Positions 17,183 through 24,295 of a stretch of 64,000 nucleotides of DNA are shown here, piece by piece. Position 1 is the first letter of the stretch. Each line of letters begins with the position of its first letter. The DNA comes from Microbacterium forte. GTDB lineage: Bacteria; Actinomycetota; Actinomycetes; Actinomycetales; Microbacteriaceae. Below the pieces are notes generated by a model. The model was not told the DNA's origin, made no database searches, and saw only the letters and a list, made by a program, of their open reading frames with translations. A program made the translations under genes and the position numbers. The stretch covers positions 1,550,001 to 1,614,000 of the forward strand of contig NZ_CP116871.1 in assembly GCF_031885415.1 (NCBI RefSeq), written 5' to 3'.

Positions 17183-19300
17183 GTGAGTGCTCTGACCCGT
17201 TTCCTGACGTCCGCCAAGACGTCGTGGATCATCCTCGTCGTGACCGCCGTCGCAGCCGCCGCGCTCTTCGCGCTCGCGGGGAGCGAGGAGTCCGAAACCG
17301 CCCCTTCCGTGGGGCTCCCCTCGTCGGCGGAATCGGTCAAGGTCGATGAGCTTCTGGAGGAGTTCACGAGTGCGGAGGCGACCTCTGCGCTCGTCGTGTT
17401 CGCCGCCGAAGATGGCGAGCTGGACGCTGACACCCTCGCTCTGATCAATGAGAAAGCCTTCGGCGATCTGGCGGATCTCTCACGCGACGGTGCCGTCCCA
17501 CCCGCGCAGATCTCAGACGACGGAACGGTCGCACTGGTGATCGTGCCCCTCGAGCCGGAGCCCGACGTCGCCGCACAGTCCGACCGCGCACAGGAGATCC
17601 GCGACATCTCCGCCGCAGACATCGATGGGGTACGCGTCTATCTGACCGGCGCAGAGGGTTTCGAAGTCGACATCGCCGCTGTCTTCGACGGAGCGGACTT
17701 CACCCTGCTGCTCACCACCGTCATCGTCGTCGCGGTGCTTCTTCTGATCACCTACCGGAGCCCCTGGCTGTGGATCGTCCCACTGGTCGTCATCGGGCTG
17801 GCAGACGCCCTCGCCGGGATCGTCGCGCGACAGGTGGCCGGCGCCGTAGGCATCCAGCTCGACGCGTCGATCACCGGCATCCTGTCGGTGCTCGTCTTCG
17901 GCGCGGGAACGAACTACGCACTCCTGCTCATCGCCCGATACCGGGATGAACTGCGGTTGCACGAGGATCGCAGGGAAGCCATGCAACGGGCTCTTCGCGG
18001 AGCGGGTCCCGCAATCATCGCCAGCGGATCGACCGTCGCTCTCGCTCTTCTCACGCTGCTCCTCGCCGAGATCGCCGGCAACCGCGCGCTGGGGCTGGCG
18101 TGCGCCGTGGGAATTCTCGTCGCCATGTTCTTCGCTCTCTTCGTGCTCCCCGCCGCCCTGGTGCTGTTCGGTCGCGGTCTCTTCTGGCCCTACATCCCCC
18201 GGTTCAACTCGCCCGATGCCATCTCGCGCAGCGTCTGGGGCAAGCTCGGTCGCGGAGTGTCCAAGCGACCGGTCCTGGTGGCATCCGTCGGCTTCGTGGC
18301 GCTCGGAGCAATGGCCAGCGGCCTGCTGTTCGTCCAGACCGGGCTGTCGCAGAATGACCGTTTCCTGCAGAAGCCTGAGGCGGTGCAGGGTCAGGAGGTT
18401 CTCGCTGACGCGTTCTCGGCGGGAACCACCTCCCCCGCTATCGTCGTCGTTCCTCTCGATGATGCGGACGCAGCCGCCGCTGCCCTCGGAGATCTCGACG
18501 GCGTCGATTCGGCGACCATGGGAGAGACGACGGATGAGCTGGCGCGGATCGATGTCACCCTCGATGCCAGCGCCGAGACCGAGGCGGCGTTCGCGACAGT
18601 CGAGCGCATGCGCGACGCCCTCGACGACGTCGGATCCGGCGAGGGCCTCGTCGGTGGCCTCGACTCTCAGGCGCTCGATGTCGCCGATGCGCAGGCTCGC
18701 GACCAGGCGCTCCTCATCCCGCTCATCCTTGCGCTGGTCTTCGTCGTCCTCGTCCTTCTCCTTCGGGCGTTCGTCGCTCCGTTGCTGCTTCTGATCGCCG
18801 TCGTGGCCAGCTTCTTCTCGGCCATCGGGCTGAGCTGGTGGCTCTTCCAATCCCCGCTCTTCGAGTTCCCCGCCATCGACACGAACGTGCTGCTGTTCAG
18901 CTTCCTGTTCCTCGTCGCGCTCGGCGTCGACTACAGCATCTTCCTCGTCACTCGAGCGAAGGAGGAGGCCGCGCACCTCGGGACCACGCAGGGAATGATC
19001 CGCGCTCTCGCCGCGACGGGCGCCGTGATCACCAGCGCCGGCATCCTGCTGGCCGCGGTGTTCGCCGTGCTCGGAGTCCTGCCACTCATCACGCTGACGC
19101 AGATCGGCATCATCGTCTGCATCGGCGTGCTGATCGATACTCTTCTCGTGCGAACCGTCATCGTCCCGGCGCTCGCCTTCATCACCAAAGACAGCTTCTG
19201 GTGGCCGCGCCGTCCGCCGCTTTCCGATGCCGAGGCCACCCGGAACGGTGCCGACGCGCTCTCCGCCGAGCAGAGGCCTGACGTCGTGAGCGTCGGCTAG
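17183..19300 (+). CDS. MMPL/RND family exporter
   Basis: A 705-residue inner-membrane transporter of the RND superfamily, MMPL branch, which in actinobacteria exports lipids or hydrophobic compounds. A single N-terminal helix (TSWIILVVTAVAAAALFAL) is followed by an extracytoplasmic loop, a five-helix cluster containing LSVLVFGAGTNYALLLIARYRDEL (the GxxxDY-type motif, here GAGTNY), a second loop and a second cluster with LFLVALGVDYSIFLVTRAKEEA. The first GAGTNY carries Asn in place of the usual Asp, while the second GVDY is intact. GTG 17183 is the first start after the promoter and fits the conserved N-terminus. It is controlled by the divergent MarR gene. Confidence 0.9.
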   Translation: MSALTRFLTSAKTSWIILVVTAVAAAALFALAGSEESETAPSVGLPSSAESVKVDELLEEFTSAEATSALVVFAAEDGELDADTLALINEKAFGDLADLSRDGAVPPAQISDDGTVALVIVPLEPEPDVAAQSDRAQEIRDISAADIDGVRVYLTGAEGFEVDIAAVFDGADFTLLLTTVIVVAVLLLITYRSPWLWIVPLVVIGLADALAGIVARQVAGAVGIQLDASITGILSVLVFGAGTNYALLLIARYRDELRLHEDRREAMQRALRGAGPAIIASGSTVALALLTLLLAEIAGNRALGLACAVGILVAMFFALFVLPAALVLFGRGLFWPYIPRFNSPDAISRSVWGKLGRGVSKRPVLVASVGFVALGAMASGLLFVQTGLSQNDRFLQKPEAVQGQEVLADAFSAGTTSPAIVVVPLDDADAAAAALGDLDGVDSATMGETTDELARIDVTLDASAETEAAFATVERMRDALDDVGSGEGLVGGLDSQALDVADAQARDQALLIPLILALVFVVLVLLLRAFVAPLLLLIAVVASFFSAIGLSWWLFQSPLFEFPAIDTNVLLFSFLFLVALGVDYSIFLVTRAKEEAAHLGTTQGMIRALAATGAVITSAGILLAAVFAVLGVLPLITLTQIGIIVCIGVLIDTLLVRTVIVPALAFITKDSFWWPRRPPLSDAEATRNGADALSAEQRPDVVSVG

Positions 19301-19358
19301 GACGGCGGGCTGCGGCTCAGGCAGGCCCGAGGACGAATCGACCTGAGAGCACCGAAAC

Positions 19359-19391
19359 GAGAAACGCCCCCGAAGCACGGGGGCGTTTCTC
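19359..19391 (+). terminator. Intrinsic terminator at island border
   Basis: A perfect 14-base stem (19359-19372 with 19378-19391) with a 5-base loop follows the MMPL gene. The stem ends in GTTTCTC, giving a short T-rich tail. It overlaps the stop codon of the leftward small ORF beginning at 19390 and marks the left edge of the accessory region. Confidence 0.82.
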
Positions 19392-19587
19392 ATCGTGTGG
19401 TGGGTTGTTCGCGTATCTCCACAATGCCCTGAGTCTTCAGCAGCCATGCACCGCATGTACGAGGCCAATCCTCTGGCGCGACGTCGTTATTCCTCTGGAC
19501 CACCACGAAGCGTGGTGGATTGCTTCTCTGATCTGGATCCTTGCTAAGAGGATCCGACAGGTCCAGCGCCATCGTGATGTCCACCAC
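19390..19587 (-). CDS. 65-residue hypothetical protein
   Basis: A small soluble protein of unknown function. Notable stretches are PPRFVVVQRNNDVAPEDWPR and GAWLLKTQGIVEIREQP, suggesting a small alpha-beta fold. The GTG at 19587 is preceded by an AGAGGT-like ribosome site; an ATG five codons later is an alternative. It follows another 65-residue ORF by 44 bases on the same strand, so both are probably one transcript, divergent from the TPR protein gene. Its stop overlaps the terminator stem. Reality as a gene is supported by context and composition only. Confidence 0.5.
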   Translation of the reverse strand: MVDITMALDLSDPLSKDPDQRSNPPRFVVVQRNNDVAPEDWPRTCGAWLLKTQGIVEIREQPTTR

Positions 19588-19631
19588 GGCGTACCTCTAT
19601 ATCGATGTGTGTGTCGCCCTCGCGGCGGCAC

Positions 19632-19829
19632 CTACCGTCGAGCGTTCAGCGCGTTCCGCACGAGGGACATCACGACATCGTTCCCGCGGTATTGCGTCCA
19701 CGCTGCGGAGATCGTGCGACCTGCCATGCGAGCTGCCTCCGCCATCCCTTCTCGAAAGTCGCTGTCCGCGAAGATCTCCTTGCACAGATCGCTGGCGTCT
19801 CGCTCGGTCGTCACAGAGTTGATGGTCAT
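19632..19829 (-). CDS. 65-residue hypothetical protein
   Basis: A small, mostly helical soluble protein (ASDLCKEIFADSDFREGMAE, then AWTQYRGNDVVMSLVRNALN). An AAGGAGG ribosome site eight bases before ATG 19829 is one of the strongest in the window and supports a real, well-translated gene. It is the first gene of a leftward pair and is divergent from the TPR protein gene; the shared 120-base region contains repeated half-sites. It could be a small partner, immunity factor or regulator of the TPR protein, which is speculation. The family is not recognised. Confidence 0.65.
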   Translation of the reverse strand: MTINSVTTERDASDLCKEIFADSDFREGMAEAARMAGRTISAAWTQYRGNDVVMSLVRNALNARR

Positions 19830-19887
19830 GATGTCCTCCTTGTTCCGCCCGGATCGGCGCTGGGACCATGCTCAGGCGAAACTCGTA

Positions 19888-19934
19888 TGGACAGAAACGG
19901 ATCGCTGTCCAGACAGTCGCTCGCGTTGTCCAGA
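19888..19934. promoter_or_regulatory. Repeated TGTCCAGA sites in divergent promoter
   Basis: TGTCCAGA occurs at 19906-19913 and 19927-19934, exactly 21 bases apart (two helical turns), and its inverse TGGACAG at 19888-19894. The middle copy is part of CTGTCCAGACAG. The spacing on one face of the helix between the 65-residue ORF and the TPR gene suggests binding sites for an unidentified regulator. Confidence 0.45.
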
Positions 19935-19949
19935 TGAGATGATCAGGAC

Positions 19950-21890
19950 GTGACCGCGGACCTCGTATTGGACTCCATGCTCTGGAAGGCGTTGCCCCCA
20001 GACCTAGAAGATCGTTCGGATCCACACGCGCGAGAGGTTCTGGTCGTCGCCTGGTATCTCTACCTGTTGGCGAAGGGCGAAGGGCTGTCCGACGCATCCG
20101 AGACCCCCCTCCACGCCCGTGTTACGATTCCCGCCGAGGTCGTCCTGTTTCTCCAGCACTACTTCACAGACCTCGACAATGAAGAGGCCCTGCGTACCTC
20201 GCTGTACACGGCGCTGGTCGAGGTCGCCGCCGAACCAGCGGGTCGTGAGACCACGGACATGCTGCTCGGTATCTCTCAGGTGTTCTGGGCCCTGTCGTAC
20301 GACAAAGAGGACCGACCTGACCTGCCCATGAAGGGCGGGCGAGAACTCCTGCCCGAGACGCCTGAGCATCCTCGTCAGCTCGCGTGGATCGGCATCGATG
20401 AGCTCGACGGCGACTTCGCCCGGGTGAAACGCCAGGACGAACGAGCCCTTCTGGCGAAAGGAATGTTCAAGAGCCCCGACCGCGTCTTGTTCAAGACTTC
20501 CGGTAGCGGTCTGCGACGTCGCGGCGCTGGCATCGCGGTACGCGTGGCGCGTCATATCGTGCGAACGACGCCGGGAGATCCTCCCCCGCTCAGCGACGCA
20601 CGTGTTCGGCCTGCCGGGAGCAAGCAGGCGATCCAGCTGACACCCCTGGTATCTCGAGCAAAGCCATCAACTGATCCCCCACCGGCTCTGCCGCAGAGCA
20701 AGGCGAATGAGCTTCAAGCGCTCGTGGATCGGATGGCCTTCCTCGCGGAAGCTGTGCCGCACGAGCACGAAGTCTCCCACGCGGCCGCGCTCCTGATGGC
20801 GGGCTTCCAGTCGAGTCGAACGGGTAAACGCGAGCAGGCGATGTCCCAGTTCGCGAAGTCTGCAAGCATCAGTGAGACTCTCGGCGTGCTCCATCCAGAC
20901 GATCCCGACCATGAGGTGCTGCTGGCGATGGCGCTGTTCATGGACGCGTCCGTGCGGCTCATGTCCGAGACGGATGCTGACGAGGTTCTGAGCCGCGCCA
21001 CCTCACTCGCTCTCGATCTTGCTGACCGCGACGACGACCATGCGGACCTTGCGGCATCCGTACTCACGCTCCAAGGACTCATGGATATGCACCTCGGGGA
21101 CCTCGAGAGCGCGCGGAAGCGTATGCGCCGCGCCGTCAACATTTCCACCAAGATCTCGAGACGACCCGATAGCGATTCATCTTCCGAAGCGCTCCTCGTC
21201 AGCAATCTCGTCGGCGTTTCCGTTCTCGACCTTCAGGCGGGTCTCGCGGACGAGGCCCGAGTCTCCGTTACTCAGGCTCTGACGATTTCCTCGCGAGCGC
21301 ACGCGACTGAACCCGAGAACTACGCAATGTCCATTGCGCACACCGGAGTGCTCGTGACGGCCAGTGAGATCTTCGACCAGCTGGATCAGCCCGAAGAGGG
21401 ACTCGCCGCTGCGGCGTCGGCGGCGAGCATCGCCCAGACGCTTGAAGCGAACGACCACTCACGCTTCACCCTCGGGCTCAGTCAGGTGGCAGCCGCGCGC
21501 TGCTGCCTGTCGCTGGACAGACTCGATGACGCCGTCGATTGGCTCTCGGGCGCAGTGACGCAGTTCGAACAGCTGGCGGATGCGGGTGTCGGTGCCCGCG
21601 GCATGTTGGATGTGATTTCTGTGCACGCCGGCGCGCTGCTCACACGAGGCATCCTGCTCGAACAGGCCGGCCGCACCGACGAAGCTGAAGCATCCCTTCT
21701 GAGGGTCGCTGGTGTGCTCGACGGCAGAGCCGAGTTGGGTGATCAGCTGATTGTGCGCGAGTCATTCAACAGGCTCGCCGATCTGTATCGGGCAACCGAC
21801 CGTGAGCCTCTCGCTGAGTACGCCGCGAAGCGAGTCGACGACGTGCTGGAGGAAGCCCTGGGCCTGCCAGTGACGGCCGGCGACGAGTAG
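19950..21890 (+). CDS. TPR-repeat protein, function unknown
   Basis: A 646-residue soluble protein. The N-terminal about 180 residues form an unrecognised domain rich in leucine and acidic residues, followed by a basic, proline-containing linker to about residue 260. The rest is a long run of helical pairs typical of tetratricopeptide repeats (for example HADLAASVLTLQGLMDMHLGD and AAAASAASIAQTLEANDHSR). No nuclease, protease, TIR or NTPase motif is visible. GTG 19950 has an AGGA site. It lies at the left of the accessory island, divergent from two tiny ORFs. TPR proteins often act as sensors or scaffolds in conflict systems, but this is inference. Confidence 0.72.
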   Translation: MTADLVLDSMLWKALPPDLEDRSDPHAREVLVVAWYLYLLAKGEGLSDASETPLHARVTIPAEVVLFLQHYFTDLDNEEALRTSLYTALVEVAAEPAGRETTDMLLGISQVFWALSYDKEDRPDLPMKGGRELLPETPEHPRQLAWIGIDELDGDFARVKRQDERALLAKGMFKSPDRVLFKTSGSGLRRRGAGIAVRVARHIVRTTPGDPPPLSDARVRPAGSKQAIQLTPLVSRAKPSTDPPPALPQSKANELQALVDRMAFLAEAVPHEHEVSHAAALLMAGFQSSRTGKREQAMSQFAKSASISETLGVLHPDDPDHEVLLAMALFMDASVRLMSETDADEVLSRATSLALDLADRDDDHADLAASVLTLQGLMDMHLGDLESARKRMRRAVNISTKISRRPDSDSSSEALLVSNLVGVSVLDLQAGLADEARVSVTQALTISSRAHATEPENYAMSIAHTGVLVTASEIFDQLDQPEEGLAAAASAASIAQTLEANDHSRFTLGLSQVAAARCCLSLDRLDDAVDWLSGAVTQFEQLADAGVGARGMLDVISVHAGALLTRGILLEQAGRTDEAEASLLRVAGVLDGRAELGDQLIVRESFNRLADLYRATDREPLAEYAAKRVDDVLEEALGLPVTAGDE

Positions 21891-21922
21891 CGAACTCCAG
21901 CCATCGGACTCACGCGGTCCGG

Positions 21923-22888
21923 TCAGCTATTCGGGCCTGCCAGAATCCACGTGAGGCCCTGGGCCCAAGTGAAGGCAGTGACCTCGGCGAACTGCTGCAC
22001 CGCTGATTCGACCAGGGGATCCTCGCTAAATGGCTCGCCACCAAGCAGCCGGGGCTGGCTGCTACGCCACGTCTCCACCCATTGGGGCACACCCTGGACA
22101 GCAGCATGGGCGATGCCCAAGGTCTCGGTCAGCGGCGCTGTTCGCCCTTCAAGTTGCGCGAACCATACGTCAGCGGGGCTTGCTTTCACCGGCTCCGGCT
22201 CTGGGTTCTGTAGCGACGTCTTGCCTGTCTTGAAGTTGAAGGCTTTGTGCCCCGACTGTAGCTGTGTCGCTTCGACGATGACGCTGTTCGCAATGATCTT
22301 GCCGGCGATCATTGTGTCCCAGAGCTCCTGCACCGTATGGAACTCCGGCGCCGCATACACGATGTGCGCGGCGGAACCGCTCGCCGCTGCCAGCTCATGC
22401 AGGGTCGCTAGCTGATTCTTGGGTGTATCGAAACGGAAGCGGTAGTAAAGGCCACCGAAGTACGTGTGGTGCATCGCCCGAGAACTTTTCAGAGCATCCG
22501 ATCGCTTGTACTGGATGAACAGATTGAACACAGCGTCAGGCAGTTGATTAGGCGCTCGGTGATGAATCGAGACGCCGGAGCGATGGGTGAGACCCATGGC
22601 TCGCCACGCAGTGTTCCGGGACTCAAGCGCCGTCATTACATCGAACCCGAGCATGGCCTCCAGCCGAGCTCCTGGCGCGAAGTGCCGAAAGGGCGAGCCC
22701 TCAACTCCTTGAGCGAGCTCAGCATTGAATGCCGACTCGTAGCTCTTCTCTTCGAAGAATGACTTCACCATCAATGTTCTCCCAGGGACGTCTAGTGCGC
22801 AATCGCGCGCATCGATGGTGATCAGCGTGGGCTGTCGCTCACCGACGATCCAGGCCATCACACCGCGAGCCTCCGACTTCATGAGCAT
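21923..22888 (-). CDS. Hypothetical protein, possible PD-(D/E)xK-like nuclease fold
   Basis: A protein of about 321 residues with no close family that I can name. A possible nuclease core is seen as LEAMLGFDVMTALESRN followed later by DAVFNLFIQYKRSDAL, where FIQYK could be the Q-x-K variant of the (D/E)xK strand, preceded by an acidic residue. Further conserved-looking parts are YYRFRFDTPKNQLATLHELA and HIVYAAPEFHTVQELWDT. The start is uncertain: ATG 22888 has no ribosome site, a second ATG follows two codons later, and a GTG lies 32 codons upstream. It is convergent with the TPR gene. The function is unknown; the nuclease idea is a low-confidence reading. Confidence 0.6.
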   Translation of the reverse strand: MLMKSEARGVMAWIVGERQPTLITIDARDCALDVPGRTLMVKSFFEEKSYESAFNAELAQGVEGSPFRHFAPGARLEAMLGFDVMTALESRNTAWRAMGLTHRSGVSIHHRAPNQLPDAVFNLFIQYKRSDALKSSRAMHHTYFGGLYYRFRFDTPKNQLATLHELAAASGSAAHIVYAAPEFHTVQELWDTMIAGKIIANSVIVEATQLQSGHKAFNFKTGKTSLQNPEPEPVKASPADVWFAQLEGRTAPLTETLGIAHAAVQGVPQWVETWRSSQPRLLGGEPFSEDPLVESAVQQFAEVTAFTWAQGLTWILAGPNS

Positions 22889-23112
22889 AGTGACGACAGT
22901 GACGATTCCGGAGCGGCGGGCACGAACGCCGCGCTCGACGGGTGTCGGCCCCGTCGGACAATCCTGCAGGTCGCGCTCTGGCACCGCACCCCTGGAGCGT
23001 TCAGGACCGCCGCAGCTTCAATCCCGCTGACGCTGCGCGACGCTGGACCTCCGGTGAAAATCGTGTCTGGGTTCGCTCTGGCGTGACTACCCCCTGGTTA
23101 ACTACACGCCGG

Positions 23113-23146
23113 GCGGGGTGCTCGCGCCTGGGGCTGAGCACCCCGC
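23113..23146 (-). terminator. Intrinsic terminator hairpin
   Basis: An 11-base perfect stem, GCGGGGTGCTC at 23113-23123 with its complement at 23136-23146, closes a 12-base loop 10 bases after the stop of the membrane coiled-coil gene. The rest of the 22889-23155 gap shows no gene. Confidence 0.65.
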
Positions 23147-23155
23147 GCACCCGGC

Positions 23156-24220
23156 TCACACGTCGACGGAAGGTTTCTCAGCGCTCTTCGAGCGCTGATT
23201 CTTGCGGGTTCCCTTCTTGGCCGACGCGCCCGCGCGACGTTCCCTGCCGAGCAGTCCCCATGCGGTTGCTGGCAGCGTCTCGCGGCCACCTTCACGCAGG
23301 AAGCTCGCGTACACGAACAGGTAGCGAAGCAGGAGGCCGACACCGGCGAAGAACACCACGATAACGCCGGCCCGCAACCATTCCGGGAGCGTCGTCACCT
23401 CGAAGCCCATGACGATCACGGGCAACGCGATCCCGAGGATAGCGAGGACAGTCAGCACCTGGATGGCGAGTGAGAACCCTGCCGGTTGACGGCTGGCGTC
23501 CAACGCCTCCCGCGCCAGTTTCGCTTCCTCTCGCGCCGCCCGACTGTCCGCGTCTGCCGCTTCGATGCGGTCTGTCAGCTGCCTGCGTCGTGACGGGAGA
23601 TCGGACCTGGGCGTGAAGGTCGGGAAGTCCTGAGGGTTGAAGCCGGCCGCTGCGATCCCGCTCATCAGTCGGTCCTGCGCGCTCATCGCGGCTCGGGCTT
23701 GCTTGCGTGCGTCATCGCAGGTGTGGTCATACGCCCACTCCCACACATCTACGTTGCCCACAGGGAGATCGTGGTGAGCGCTGTAGAACTGAGACCAGCT
23801 TGGATGTGTCTTCGTAGTGGGCACGAGTTTGTGGAGCCGCGGGATGGCTTGTCCCATCTCGTTGACGATGGCGTCCAGGCCCTGCCTCACCCGGTTACCG
23901 TCGAAGTCGGCACGTGATTTCCCCGTGAGAGCGAACAACTGGTCGAGAGGTAGTTCAAGGTTGGCGGCGACTATCGCATCGTAGACGTCCCACTGGTTGA
24001 TGAGCTCGTCGACGTTCATACCTTCGAGGGCGGCCTCGAACTCTGTCTTACGAGCGTCGGCGCTCGCTTGTCGTGCATGCAGGTCGGTGACCCGCCTGCG
24101 AGCGGCTTCCTGTTCGGCGTGGAGTCCGACGTACCGAGACGCGAGAAGACCGCCGACAATCGCGATCATCGCAGCAGACCCTTGCGCGATGGAGCTCAGG
24201 AGCCAGTTCACGTCACCCAT
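23156..24220 (-). CDS. Membrane protein with long cytoplasmic coiled-coil region
   Basis: A 354-residue protein of unknown function. One membrane helix lies near the N-terminus (AAMIAIVGGLLASRYV), followed by a charged helical region of about 200 residues (HAEQEAARRRVTDLHARQASADARKTEFEAA and later RIEAADADSRAAREEAKLAREALDASRQ) that should form coiled coils. Two more helices follow (IQVLTVLAILGIALPVIV and AGVIVVFFAGVGLLLRYLFVYA), then a very basic tail. ATG 24220 has no ribosome site, so a leaderless start is possible. It is divergent, 75 bases away, from the 791-residue zinc-ribbon protein, which suggests a two-gene system with a membrane effector or anchor. Confidence 0.7.
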   Translation of the reverse strand: MGDVNWLLSSIAQGSAAMIAIVGGLLASRYVGLHAEQEAARRRVTDLHARQASADARKTEFEAALEGMNVDELINQWDVYDAIVAANLELPLDQLFALTGKSRADFDGNRVRQGLDAIVNEMGQAIPRLHKLVPTTKTHPSWSQFYSAHHDLPVGNVDVWEWAYDHTCDDARKQARAAMSAQDRLMSGIAAAGFNPQDFPTFTPRSDLPSRRRQLTDRIEAADADSRAAREEAKLAREALDASRQPAGFSLAIQVLTVLAILGIALPVIVMGFEVTTLPEWLRAGVIVVFFAGVGLLLRYLFVYASFLREGGRETLPATAWGLLGRERRAGASAKKGTRKNQRSKSAEKPSVDV

Positions 24221-24295
24221 GGACTCATTGTGTCGGAAACCACAGACGTAACGAGGCACTCCGGGGCCGCGAGGCAGGTGCGCTTAGATACAGGT

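Noticed and set aside
17513..19468. 651-codon leftward open frame opposite the MMPL gene
   Set aside because: Shadow frame; arginine/glutamate/aspartate-rich without any recognisable fold.
19950..21890. CATRA/caspase-type conflict system for the TPR protein
   Set aside because: No caspase-like (CHAT) catalytic His-Cys pair is visible in this or neighbouring ORFs, so the name was not applied.
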